Shown in pieces: positions 38,388 through 47,025 of a stretch of DNA of 64,000 nt (the stretch's first letter is position 1; each line of letters starts with the position of its first letter). The DNA comes from Burkholderiales bacterium (lineage in GTDB: Bacteria > Pseudomonadota > Gammaproteobacteria > Burkholderiales > Burkholderiaceae_C), in contig RXJW01000034.1 of NCBI GenBank assembly GCA_003963005.1, positions 1-64,000 of the forward strand, written 5' to 3'. The position numbers and the translations under genes are program-made. The notes beneath the pieces were generated by a model. That model was not told the origin of the DNA. It did no database searches and worked only from the letters and a program-made list of their open reading frames with translations.

Positions 38388-40601
38388 ATGCAAGAGACCC
38401 CAGCCGCTGACGACGACCTGCTCGAACTGCTCGACGATGGCGACCATGCCGACGGCGAACACCGCCTCAGCGATCGGCCGTGGCGTGTCCTGATCGTTGA
38501 CGACGATGGCGACGTCCACAAGGCCACCGAGCTGGCCATGCAGGGCCTGACCGTCGAAGGCCAGCCGCTCGTCTTCCTGCACGCCTCTTCCGCCGCCCAG
38601 GCGCGCCAGCTGCTGGCCAGTGAAGACGACCTTGCCGTCGTGCTGCTGGACGTCGTCATGGAGAGCGAAGACGCCGGCCTGCAGCTCGTGCGCCACATCC
38701 GCGACGAGCTCCGACTGAATGCGGTCCGCATCGTGCTGCGCACCGGCCAGCCCGGCTATGCGCCCGAGATCGAGACGGTGCAGGCCTACGACATCAACGA
38801 CTACAAGACCAAGTCCGAGCTGACCCGCACCCGGCTCTACACGGTGCTGACCGCGGCCGTGCGCTCCTACCGCCAGATCTGCGCGCTGGAAGCCAACCGG
38901 CGCGGCCTGGAGATGATCGTCGAGAGCAGCACCTCGCTGTCGCGCATGCGGGGCCTGTCGCGCTTTGCTGAAGGCGTGGTGACGCAGCTCTGCGCGTTGC
39001 TGGGCATCCTGCCCGAGGGCCTGGTGTGTGCGCAGGTGGGCGGCGAGAGCGGCGACGAAGTCCGCATCGTGGCGGCCGCCGGCCAGTACAGCGGCCTCAT
39101 CGACCGGCCGCTGTCCCAGGTCAAGATCACCGCCGTGCGCGAGCGCCTGGAGCGCTGCCTGCGCGAGCAGAAGAACCTCTACGAGGACGGCACCTGCCTG
39201 TACTTCGGCATGGGCCAGGGCCGCGCGATGGCGGCGCTGGTCGACGTGGGCCGCGAGCTCGACGAGCTCGACCAGCAGCTGCTGCGCGCCTTCTGCTCCA
39301 ACATCGCGGTCGGCTTCGAGAACGTGGTGCTGTACAGCCAGCTGCTCGACCAGGCCTACAACGACCCGCTGCTGCGCCTGCCCAACCGCAACCGCTTCGT
39401 CGAGCTGCTCGACAAGAACCTGAAGGACCCCGCCGGTGTCACGCTCGCGCTGATCGACATCGACGACTTCTCCGACATCAACGACGCCTTCGGCCATCAC
39501 TTCGGCGACCAGGTCCTGCAGGCCGTCGTGCAGCGCATGGCCGAGATGCTGGGCCTGAACACCGCGATGGCCCGCGTCGGCGCCGACACCTTCGGCGTGC
39601 TGGGCGAGCACGTCAAGGTCTGCCCGGAAAGCGTGCAGGCGGTGTTCGCCGAGCCCTTCGTCGTGGCGGGTGAGCGACTGCAGCTGTCGGCCACGACGGG
39701 CCTCGTGCGGCTGGGTGAGTCCAAGGCGGTCGGTTCCGAGCTGCTGCTGGACGCCCAGATCGCGCTCAAGCGCGCCAAGCAGCAGCAGCGCGGCTCCTCC
39801 CAGTACTTCTCGGCGGCGATGGGCAGCGACGCCCGCGAGCGCTTCAAGCTGCTCAAGGGCCTGCGCACCGGCTTCGAGGAAAGCCAGCTCTTCGTCGTCT
39901 ACCAGCCGCAGGTGCACCTGGAAACCGGCCGCATCGCCGGCGCCGAGGCGCTGCTGCGTTGGCGCACGGTGGACGGCCGCTTCGTGCCGCCCGATCAGTT
40001 CATCCCGCTGGCCGAGCAAAGCGGCCTGATCATCCCGATCGGCGAGTTCGTCATGCGCACGGCCTGCAACCAGCTGCGCAAGCTGCGCAGCCTCGGGCAT
40101 GGCGACTTCCGCATGGCGGTCAACGTGTCGATGGCGCAGTTCCGCCACCCCGGCTTCATCGACATGCTGAGCCGGTCGCTGGAGGACTGCGGCGTGGACG
40201 GCAAGAACATCGAGCTCGAAATCACCGAGTCGATGGCCATGGAAGACGCCGACCTCGTGCTGCGCGTGCTCTCCGAGATCAAGCAACTCGGTTTCAGCGT
40301 GGCCATCGACGACTTCGGCACCGGCTTCTCGTCCCTGAGCCAGCTGCGCCAGCTGCAGGTGGACCGCCTCAAGATCGACCGCGCCTTCGTGCAGGAGGCG
40401 CAGTCGTCCACTGCGGGCTCGACGATTGCGCAGATGGTGGTCAACCTCGGCCGCGGCCTGGGCCTGACCGTCATCGCCGAAGGCATCGAGACCGAGGAAC
40501 AGCGCCAGTACCTGATCTGCCTCGGGTGCCATGAAGGCCAGGGCTGGCTGTTCGCCAAGCCGATGCCGGCGGACGACCTCGAAGCCTGGATGACGCGCTG
40601 A
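38388..40601 (+). CDS. Response regulator with GGDEF-like and EAL domains
   Basis: 737-residue cytoplasmic signalling protein. REC domain at about 30-155 with phospho-acceptor Asp88 (VVLLDVVMES) and Lys140; a DUF3369-type sensor region at about 160-330; a GGDEF-like domain whose active motif is degenerate (VGADTFGVLG); and an EAL domain with the catalytic set EALLRW, ELEITESMA, IDDFGTGFSSL, KIDRAFV and AEGIETEEQ all present. This predicts a phosphorylation-controlled cyclic-di-GMP phosphodiesterase without cyclase activity. The cognate kinase is not adjacent, so the input is unknown. Confidence 0.92.
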   Translation: MQETPAADDDLLELLDDGDHADGEHRLSDRPWRVLIVDDDGDVHKATELAMQGLTVEGQPLVFLHASSAAQARQLLASEDDLAVVLLDVVMESEDAGLQLVRHIRDELRLNAVRIVLRTGQPGYAPEIETVQAYDINDYKTKSELTRTRLYTVLTAAVRSYRQICALEANRRGLEMIVESSTSLSRMRGLSRFAEGVVTQLCALLGILPEGLVCAQVGGESGDEVRIVAAAGQYSGLIDRPLSQVKITAVRERLERCLREQKNLYEDGTCLYFGMGQGRAMAALVDVGRELDELDQQLLRAFCSNIAVGFENVVLYSQLLDQAYNDPLLRLPNRNRFVELLDKNLKDPAGVTLALIDIDDFSDINDAFGHHFGDQVLQAVVQRMAEMLGLNTAMARVGADTFGVLGEHVKVCPESVQAVFAEPFVVAGERLQLSATTGLVRLGESKAVGSELLLDAQIALKRAKQQQRGSSQYFSAAMGSDARERFKLLKGLRTGFEESQLFVVYQPQVHLETGRIAGAEALLRWRTVDGRFVPPDQFIPLAEQSGLIIPIGEFVMRTACNQLRKLRSLGHGDFRMAVNVSMAQFRHPGFIDMLSRSLEDCGVDGKNIELEITESMAMEDADLVLRVLSEIKQLGFSVAIDDFGTGFSSLSQLRQLQVDRLKIDRAFVQEAQSSTAGSTIAQMVVNLGRGLGLTVIAEGIETEEQRQYLICLGCHEGQGWLFAKPMPADDLEAWMTR

Positions 40602-40650
40602 GGCCGCAGGCTCCTAAACTGCGCTGTCGATCCTGACAGCCGGAGCGTCC

Positions 40651-41868
40651 ATGAGCCTCGCCAAGATCCTCGTCGCCCAAGGCGGCGGCCCCACTGCGGT
40701 CATCAACCAGAGCCTGGTCGGCGTCGTGCTCGAGGCGCGGCGTCAGCCGGGCGTCGGTCTCGTCTATGGCGCGCGGCATGGCGTGCGCGGCATCGTCAAC
40801 GAGGACTTCGTCGACCTCACGCAGGAAACCAGCCACAACCTGGAGCTGGTGGCCAACACGCCGGCCTCGGCGCTGGGCTCCACGCGCGACAAGCCCGATG
40901 CCGCCTACTGCCACGAGATCTTCACGGTGCTGAAGGCGCACGGCATCACGCACTTCTTCTACATCGGCGGCAACGATTCGTCCGACACGGTCCGCATCGT
41001 GTCCGAGGAGGCCGCCGCGGCCGGCTATCCGCTGCGCTGCATCCACATCCCCAAGACCATCGACAACGACCTCGTCGGCAACGACCACACCCCGGGCTAT
41101 GCCTCCGCGGCACGCTTCGTGGCCCAGGCCTTTGCCGGCGCCAATCTCGACAACGCGGCGCTGCCCGGCGTCTACGTGGGTGTCGTCATGGGCCGCCACG
41201 CCGGCTTCCTGACGGCGGCCGCCGCGCTGGGCAAGAAGTTCGACGACGACGGCCCGCACCTCATCTACCTGCCCGAGCGCGACTTCGACATCGAGGCCTT
41301 CCTGCGCGACGTGAAGACTACGCACGAGCGTTACGGCCGCTGCGTCATCGCGGTCAGCGAGGGCATCCACGATGCATCGGGGACGCCGATGCTGTCGCGC
41401 CTGGCCGGCGACCTGGAGCGCGACGCGCACGGCAATGTGCAGCTCAGCGGCACCGGTGCGCTGGCCGACCTGCTGTGCGAGGAGATCAAGGCCAAGCTCG
41501 GCATCAAGCGCGTGCGCGGCGACACCTTCGGCTACCTGCAGCGCAGCTTCCTGGGATGTGTGAGCGACGTCGATCAGCGCGAGGCCCGCGAGGTGGGCGA
41601 GAAGGCCGTGCAGTACGCCTTCCACGGCGACCGCGACGGCTCGGTGGCCATCCAGCGCGTGGGCTACTACTCGGTCGACTACGCCCTGCTGCCGCTGTCC
41701 GCGGTCGCCGGCAAGACCCGCACGATGGAAGACCACTTCATCACGCCCGCCGGCACCGACGTGACCGACGCCTTCCGCCTCTACCTGCGCCCGCTGCTCG
41801 GCTCGGGCATGCCTGACGCTTTCCGGCTGCGGCCGAACCCGGTGGCGAAGGTGCTCAAGCGGGGCTGA
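40651..41868 (+). CDS. PPi-dependent 6-phosphofructokinase
   Basis: 405-residue phosphofructokinase. Two positions point to pyrophosphate rather than ATP as phosphoryl donor: GGNDS at 106-110, where ATP enzymes have Gly after GGD, and Lys135 in PKTIDND, where ATP enzymes have Gly. Asp138 would be the catalytic base, and MGRHAGF is the fructose-6-phosphate loop. PPi enzymes are reversible and can serve both glycolysis and gluconeogenesis. No other phosphofructokinase is in the window. Confidence 0.9.
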   Translation: MSLAKILVAQGGGPTAVINQSLVGVVLEARRQPGVGLVYGARHGVRGIVNEDFVDLTQETSHNLELVANTPASALGSTRDKPDAAYCHEIFTVLKAHGITHFFYIGGNDSSDTVRIVSEEAAAAGYPLRCIHIPKTIDNDLVGNDHTPGYASAARFVAQAFAGANLDNAALPGVYVGVVMGRHAGFLTAAAALGKKFDDDGPHLIYLPERDFDIEAFLRDVKTTHERYGRCVIAVSEGIHDASGTPMLSRLAGDLERDAHGNVQLSGTGALADLLCEEIKAKLGIKRVRGDTFGYLQRSFLGCVSDVDQREAREVGEKAVQYAFHGDRDGSVAIQRVGYYSVDYALLPLSAVAGKTRTMEDHFITPAGTDVTDAFRLYLRPLLGSGMPDAFRLRPNPVAKVLKRG

Positions 41869-42036
41869 GGGGGCGCCAGCTTGAGCTGGCCCTGCAAACG
41901 AGGTGCTGGTCAGGCGGCTTGCGGCCACAAGCGGTCGATCGCCGCGGCTGCTGTGGCCGTATCCGGCATTGGCTTCGCGGCCGTGCCAATGCGTCGGTTG
42001 CCCCGCCGACCCGAGGTTCCCTGATTGGTCGACAGC

Positions 42037-42615
42037 TCAGAACTGCGGCACCTTCTTGCTTTCAGCCGCCAGGCAAGCCGCGGTCTCAATACGTCTTTCA
42101 CGAGTGGCGGGTTTCTTGGCCGCCGCTATCCAACGCAAGACGTTTCGACGGTGCGAGGGAGCGAAAGCCATGAAGCACGGATACGCACCTGGCCGGACCT
42201 TCAAAGCCGATTCAAGGTCACCTGGGACCTCCAAGGCGTCGACGTCTGGTCTCGCCTCCCAGAGGCCCGCCAACTGTGAACGGGCGATGGCTGCACGACC
42301 CGCCGGCTGCATGCGCCCGTCGCGCTCCAGTCGCGCCGCTCGCTCACGGTAGGTCTGGGTCCAGGCATCGGTTCTTCGAGGCGAGATGAGCTGCATCGTG
42401 CGGTCTGCGTCCAGCTTGCGCGCGAGGCCGTCCACCCAGCCAAAACACAACAACTCGTCCAGCACTGCCGATCTGGAAACGTATGCCGTGCCCACGTGCT
42501 TCTTGAACGTGACCAGCCAGATGCTTTGGCTTTGCGCATGATGCGCCGCCAACCACTGCCTCAGTTCGGAAACGGATCGCACTTCGACCTGCTCAAACGC
42601 GTCGTTCCGGGTCAC
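42037..42615 (-). CDS. YdeI/OmpD-associated family protein
   Basis: 192-residue protein of the YdeI family: the core QSIWLVTFKKHVG then LDELLCFGWVDGLARKLDAD and RTDAWTQTYRERAARLERDG (residues about 30-105) are the conserved block. The function is unclear; in Salmonella YdeI is linked to antimicrobial-peptide resistance through OmpD. It starts with GTG at 42615. The 168 bases between its end and the phosphofructokinase gene include only a short inverted repeat at 41875-41890. Codon choice looks somewhat less GC-rich than the neighbours. Confidence 0.85.
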   Translation of the reverse strand: MTRNDAFEQVEVRSVSELRQWLAAHHAQSQSIWLVTFKKHVGTAYVSRSAVLDELLCFGWVDGLARKLDADRTMQLISPRRTDAWTQTYRERAARLERDGRMQPAGRAAIARSQLAGLWEARPDVDALEVPGDLESALKVRPGAYPCFMAFAPSHRRNVLRWIAAAKKPATRERRIETAACLAAESKKVPQF

Positions 42616-42686
42616 CTGCAGCTTCTTTCATAGCGTCATCAAGGCCCTGAAAGGGACGTTGGCGTAGCGACCACGCAACAGCACCG

Positions 42687-43508
42687 TCAGGGGCGGACTG
42701 CCAGTAGCGATTGCGGGCGGTAGCTGCCCCCGCTGAGCGCGCCCATGACGCGAGCCTCCAGCCCGCCATCGTGGAACTGTAGCTGGGTAAGGCCCCGAGA
42801 TTCCAGATGCGAAAGGTACTGCGCAAAGCCGTCAATATCAGCCAAGGCGATGACCCCGCCCGGTCGAAGCACGCGCAGCATTTCATCGAGCGCCCGGAGC
42901 CGGTCAGCCGGAGGTTCCAGGTTGTGTACGACCCAGTGCGAAAGTACGACGTCGAAGCTGCCGTCTGCATACGGCAAGGCTCGCGCGTCGCCCGTGTCGA
43001 TGCGCACGCGGTCAGCCACGCCTTCGATACCCGCGTTGTGCAGCGCGGCTGTCGCTGAATTGGCGGCCTGATCCTGTTCTCGCCACAGGTCGATGCCGAC
43101 GGCCACGCCGCCAGACTCCTTGCCGAGCCGCTTGGCCGCCCCGACCATCATCAGGCCGCGGCCGCAGCCGACGTCCAGCACCGCTTCGTTGCCTTGCCAC
43201 GACCGCAGTCCGCCCACGGCGTCCAGGAGGCGATCGCGGGTTCGCAACTTCCCAATGCGGCTGCCGTAGGTCATGTAGGCACCCATGAAGAGGCCGTAAA
43301 CCCCGGTGAGCACACCCAATGAGGCCAGTGCATCTGCAGCCTGGGAAGGAAGCCCGGCTTCCACCAGACCCACCGCGTGCGCCGAGACGACGGCAATCAG
43401 CAACAGCAGGCCGCCCACACCCGCGATGAACATTCCGCGCCGAACGCCCGGTGCATCGATTCCGTAATCCGGCTTCCCGATCGGATCAATCTGGTTGCCG
43501 GTCGTCAT
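42687..43508 (-). CDS. Membrane-anchored SAM-dependent methyltransferase
   Basis: 273-residue protein with two N-terminal helices (about 26-47 and 64-84) followed by a class I methyltransferase domain: VLDVGCGRGLMMVGAAKRL (motif I, near residue 110), VGIDLW, DTGDARALPYADGSFDVVLS and MLRVLRPGGVIALAD. The acceptor is not known. ATG 43508 overlaps the stop of the preceding DUF2461 gene (ATGA), so the two are coupled. The helices suggest a lipid or other membrane substrate. Confidence 0.85.
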   Translation of the reverse strand: MTTGNQIDPIGKPDYGIDAPGVRRGMFIAGVGGLLLLIAVVSAHAVGLVEAGLPSQAADALASLGVLTGVYGLFMGAYMTYGSRIGKLRTRDRLLDAVGGLRSWQGNEAVLDVGCGRGLMMVGAAKRLGKESGGVAVGIDLWREQDQAANSATAALHNAGIEGVADRVRIDTGDARALPYADGSFDVVLSHWVVHNLEPPADRLRALDEMLRVLRPGGVIALADIDGFAQYLSHLESRGLTQLQFHDGGLEARVMGALSGGSYRPQSLLAVRP

Positions 43509-44197
43509 GCGGCCTCCAGGGCGGTCCAGCCAAACTCCAGGAGCTCTGCGCAAGCAAGCGCATGTTCGGTGATGACGCCAACCAGTTCGGGGCTTCGAGC
43601 CGTCTTCGGCGCAATGGTTCTGGAGACCACCCAGGATTTCAGTCGGAGATCGTCGTGCAGCGCTGTGGGCGCAGATTCGAAGCCTCTGGGCACGCGCGCC
43701 AGCGCTCCTTCGCTCATCAGGGTCAAGCCGCGCTTCTCGAGGCCGTGACGAATCACAGCCCAGGCCTCAGGGTCGCAGGCCATGCCCGCGCGCAGGCGAT
43801 GCAGGTCTTCCGGCATCGGCATGTAGAGGCCCGCGGCAACGAAGATCTCGTTCGCGCCGAAGTGGAAGTAAATCAGCCCGGGCGAAGTCTTGCTGCCGTC
43901 GCGGGACCACACGGCGCTCGCGTTGGTCTTGTAGGGGCTCTTGTCGGCGCCGAATCGCACATCGCGGTGGATGCGGAACACCGATCGCCTGGGGTCACCG
44001 ACGAGCGGCAAGGGCGTCGCCGCCAGGCGCGCCGTCACTGCCCCGAGCAAAGCGCCCAAGGGGGCCCTCACGAACCGTTCGTAGTCGGTCTTGTGCTTGG
44101 CAAACCACTCACGACTTTGGTTGAGAGCTAGTTCCCTGAAGAAGCCCGTCGCAGCGGTTGGAAATCCCTGGAATGGGGGCGTGATTGCATCGCTCAT
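43505..44197 (-). CDS. DUF2461 family protein
   Basis: 230-residue cytoplasmic protein matching the DUF2461/TIGR02453 family: FFRELALNQSREWFAKHK, FRIHRDVRFGADKSPYKTNASA (residues about 73-95) and the segment around YFHFGANEIFVAAGLYMP. The family is common in soil bacteria and has no proven function. It is the first gene of a minus-strand pair with the methyltransferase and divergent from the TetR regulator, which may control the pair. Confidence 0.87.
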   Translation of the reverse strand: MSDAITPPFQGFPTAATGFFRELALNQSREWFAKHKTDYERFVRAPLGALLGAVTARLAATPLPLVGDPRRSVFRIHRDVRFGADKSPYKTNASAVWSRDGSKTSPGLIYFHFGANEIFVAAGLYMPMPEDLHRLRAGMACDPEAWAVIRHGLEKRGLTLMSEGALARVPRGFESAPTALHDDLRLKSWVVSRTIAPKTARSPELVGVITEHALACAELLEFGWTALEAA

Positions 44198-44309
44198 CGG
44201 CCTCTCCGTTCATCCTGACCGACAGGTGATGCTTCACCGGTAGCCAGGCATTTAACAGACGGCATCGTATATGAATCCGGCCGGCCTTGTCAGGGTCGAC
44301 AATCCGCCG

Positions 44310-44984
44310 ATGAACGCGGAATCCTCAAAGCCCCCTGTGCCCCGAGCGGTTGGACGGCCTGCAGATCCAGCGCTGGCGACGCGCCTGCTGGATGCCGGCT
44401 GGCAGATGTTCCTGGCGCGCGGCGTCGACGCGGTATCGGTCGAGTCGATCGCCGCACAGGCCGGGGTGTCCAAGGCCACGTACTACAAGCACTTCGCAGA
44501 CAAGCAAGCGTTGTTCGAGGCTGCCGTGCTGCGCGAGATGGAGCGCATCGAAGCCTCTCAGCAGCCAGGGGCGGAGTCTGGCGCAAGCCTCGACGTGCGG
44601 TCGCGGCTGCGGCAGTTTGGCATCGGCCTGATGGACTTTCTGGTGAGCCCACCTGCGGTCGACTTTTACAAGGCGCTCGCAGGCGAGCTGTCTCGGCACA
44701 AGTCGCTGGCGCGAAGCTTTTACCGTCTGGGGCCTGGACGGACCCTGTCGAACCTGGCGGCGTTGATACGCGATGCGACGGACAGAGGCGAACTCGTCGC
44801 CCCCGACGCGATGCTCGCCGCAGAGCACCTTGTTGGGCTGTGGCAAGGCCTATCAAACTTCCAGCTGTCGCTGGGGATTGACCAGCGTCGCATTCGCAGC
44901 TCGATCCCCGAGCGTGTGGAGGCCGGCTTGCGAGTCTTCATGGTGGCCTACGGGCCCGCATCAGCTCGCCAGCAGAAGAGGTAA
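44310..44984 (+). CDS. TetR/AcrR family regulator
   Basis: 224-residue repressor-type regulator. The DNA-binding helices are VSVESIAAQAGVSKATYYKH (about residues 40-60), followed by the family KQALFEAAV and a C-terminal ligand/dimer domain of the AefR-like kind. The start could instead be ATG 44271, thirteen codons upstream. It is divergent from DUF2461. A five-base inverted repeat GGTGA-TGCT-TCACC at 44225-44238 in the gap could be its operator, but that is a weak guess. Confidence 0.88.
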   Translation: MNAESSKPPVPRAVGRPADPALATRLLDAGWQMFLARGVDAVSVESIAAQAGVSKATYYKHFADKQALFEAAVLREMERIEASQQPGAESGASLDVRSRLRQFGIGLMDFLVSPPAVDFYKALAGELSRHKSLARSFYRLGPGRTLSNLAALIRDATDRGELVAPDAMLAAEHLVGLWQGLSNFQLSLGIDQRRIRSSIPERVEAGLRVFMVAYGPASARQQKR

Positions 44985-45063
44985 TGCAGCAGGTCGGACG
45001 GGGCCGCTGAATAGAGGCATGCCCGCTTCGCAGCGATTCGGCCGGCCAGACGAATGTCGACTC

Positions 45064-45081
45064 AAGGTCGATAGCGACCTT
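45064..45081. repeat. Perfect inverted repeat in a gene-poor gap
   Basis: AAGGTCG-ATAG-CGACCTT, seven-base arms with a four-base loop, lies in the 295-base stretch 44985-45279 between the TetR gene and the J-protein gene, both of which end there. It is followed by TCGC, not a T run. It could be a weak terminator or part of a dispersed palindrome. Nothing else in the stretch reads as a gene. Confidence 0.5.
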
Positions 45082-45279
45082 TCGCACAGCATGGCACCAC
45101 GTGCGGCTTCACGCCGGCATCGGTCATCGACGGTCCATCCGCTCCACGAGACCGGCCTCAGCGCCGTTCAGCCCTCCGCCACGCATCACGGGGTGGCGCC
45201 GATGAACATCCAGCGACCCATCAAGCCTCCGTCGCGCGTGCTCACGAAGGCTGCGAACGTCATCGTCTGGGCGTGGTGC

Positions 45280-47019
45280 TCAGCCCGCCGTATCGGGCTC
45301 GGGCAGGGGTGGCAGCCACCGGGCGGCGGCGCGGTCCATCAGGACTTGCAGCCACGACACCACCAGCAGGCCGCCAGCCCAGAAGGCGAACATGGTCAGT
45401 GGTCGCACGTGGTGGTCGTGCACGGCCATCCAGGCCAGCGCCGCGGCCAGGGGTGTGAGCGCCAGGCTCATCGACCACCGTTCGGCCAGCCCCAGCATGT
45501 TCGTGATCGGCCGGGCGATCCACGGCAGCACGCCGAAAGCCGGGATGCGCTGGCTGAAGAGGGCCGCCCCGGCCAGCATCCAGGCCCAGCCGATGAGGAT
45601 GGCACTCGCCGAGGGCATCCAGTCCCCCAGCGCGGCGTCGAAAAAATAGCCGATCAGCGGTGCCGTCGTGGCCAGCACCAGGCCGTGCATGGCCTCACGC
45701 GGCCAGGCCACGGCCAGCCCTGCCCCTGCGAAGCCGATGCTGGCCAGCGCCCAGGCCCAGGGCGGCAGGGCCGCCAGCAGGCCATGCCCGGGCGGGTCGA
45801 TGCTCGCGCCGCCACCGAGCGCAGCCAGCCACGCCGCAAACAGCAACCAGGCCAGCCCGAGGCCCGGTTGCAGGCGTTGCTGGCGCCAGCGGGCCAGCGG
45901 CAGGGCCAGGCGGCGTTCGCCGACCTGCAGGGTCGGCCCGGTGTTCAGGAAGGCACCCGCCAGCACACCCAACAGCGTCATCAGGCCGGTGGCCACCGCC
46001 CAGTAGGCCGTCTGGATGAAGGCGACGCCGACGTCCCGCGCGTTCAGCCAGGCACCGCCGCCGACCAGCAGCGCGCACACCCCTGCCCGCGTCCAGAAGG
46101 CGCGCTTCAGGGTCTCGCGCAGTGCCGTCTGGGCGCCCAATTCGAGCCCGAGCCGGCGCAGCATGGCGGGGCCCAGGCCCGCCTGCAGCTGCGTCAGGGT
46201 CGGCTGAATCAGGAAGGCCACCCACAGTGCACGCCATGCACGGCCGAGGCTCAGCAGCCGCGCCACCCGCAGCAGCGGGTCGGCCACGGCGACGATGCCC
46301 GGGTCCACCGGCGGCGGGAAGCGCTCGGCCATGGCCTCCTGCAGCGCATGTGCCAGTGCCGGGCCGATGAGGCGCTCGGTGCGGAAGTCGCCTTGCCAGC
46401 CGAAGTGCTCGTTCAGCGTGGTGGCGAAGTGGTCAGGCAGCTCGGGCAGGTCCACCAGCCACTGGGCGAAGGCGCTCGAGAACTCGGCCTGGCGGGTCAG
46501 CGGTTGGGCGTCCAGCGTCTGGCGCACGCTGGCCCAGGCCTGCGCCAGAGCCGCGTCCCCGCTGCGGCGCCAGGCCAGCTCCAGGCGGTGGGTCAGCGAG
46601 CGGGGTTCGACGACGGGCAGGGGCGGCAGCGACGGCAACTCGCCAGGGTCGATCGGGCGCGCAGGCTCGGGCGCAGGCGCCGGCTCTGGTGCGGGCACCG
46701 GTTCGGGCACCGGCACCGGCGCTGGCGCCTGCGGCGGCGCGAGCGCGGCGATCTCGCGGGCCAGGGCGGCTTCGGCCTGCGCCGGTAACGGCACCTCGGG
46801 CAGCGGCGGGGCGGCAGCTTCGGCCGTCGGTTCCGCCGGCCGGCTGCGCTCCCATGCCGCCCATTGCTGGGCGCGCTCGTAGGCGGCGCGCAGGGCCTGG
46901 TAGGCCTCGGCATCGTCGTCCGGCCGCGTGACCTTCAGCTTGAGCGCATAGGCCTTCTTGATGGCCGCCAGCTCGGGGGTCGGCTCGATGCCCAGCAGGG
47001 CCCAGTCTTCGTCCCACAT
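45280..47019 (-). CDS. Membrane J-domain protein, HscC partner
   Basis: 579-residue protein. Residues 1-55 are a short J-domain (LLGIEPTPELAAIKKAYALK), but the HPD tripeptide that stimulates Hsp70 ATPase is replaced by RPD in VTRPDDD. A long Pro/Ala/Glu linker follows (about 60-135), then a soluble region and about eight to ten helices in the C-terminal half. It lies six bases downstream of hscC. E. coli hscC also has membrane J-partners (DjlB, DjlC), so the pairing is known. Whether RPD still works with HscC is open. Confidence 0.82.
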   Translation of the reverse strand: MWDEDWALLGIEPTPELAAIKKAYALKLKVTRPDDDAEAYQALRAAYERAQQWAAWERSRPAEPTAEAAAPPLPEVPLPAQAEAALAREIAALAPPQAPAPVPVPEPVPAPEPAPAPEPARPIDPGELPSLPPLPVVEPRSLTHRLELAWRRSGDAALAQAWASVRQTLDAQPLTRQAEFSSAFAQWLVDLPELPDHFATTLNEHFGWQGDFRTERLIGPALAHALQEAMAERFPPPVDPGIVAVADPLLRVARLLSLGRAWRALWVAFLIQPTLTQLQAGLGPAMLRRLGLELGAQTALRETLKRAFWTRAGVCALLVGGGAWLNARDVGVAFIQTAYWAVATGLMTLLGVLAGAFLNTGPTLQVGERRLALPLARWRQQRLQPGLGLAWLLFAAWLAALGGGASIDPPGHGLLAALPPWAWALASIGFAGAGLAVAWPREAMHGLVLATTAPLIGYFFDAALGDWMPSASAILIGWAWMLAGAALFSQRIPAFGVLPWIARPITNMLGLAERWSMSLALTPLAAALAWMAVHDHHVRPLTMFAFWAGGLLVVSWLQVLMDRAAARWLPPLPEPDTAG

Positions 47020-47025
47020 CGCCGC

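Noticed and set aside
41875-41890. Inverted repeat GCCAGCT-TG-AGCTGGC after the phosphofructokinase gene as a terminator
   Set aside because: Two-base centre, short arms and no T run; could be chance in GC-rich DNA.
44225-44238. GGTGA-TGCT-TCACC as TetR operator
   Set aside because: Five-base arms are too short to support on their own; noted only as a guess.
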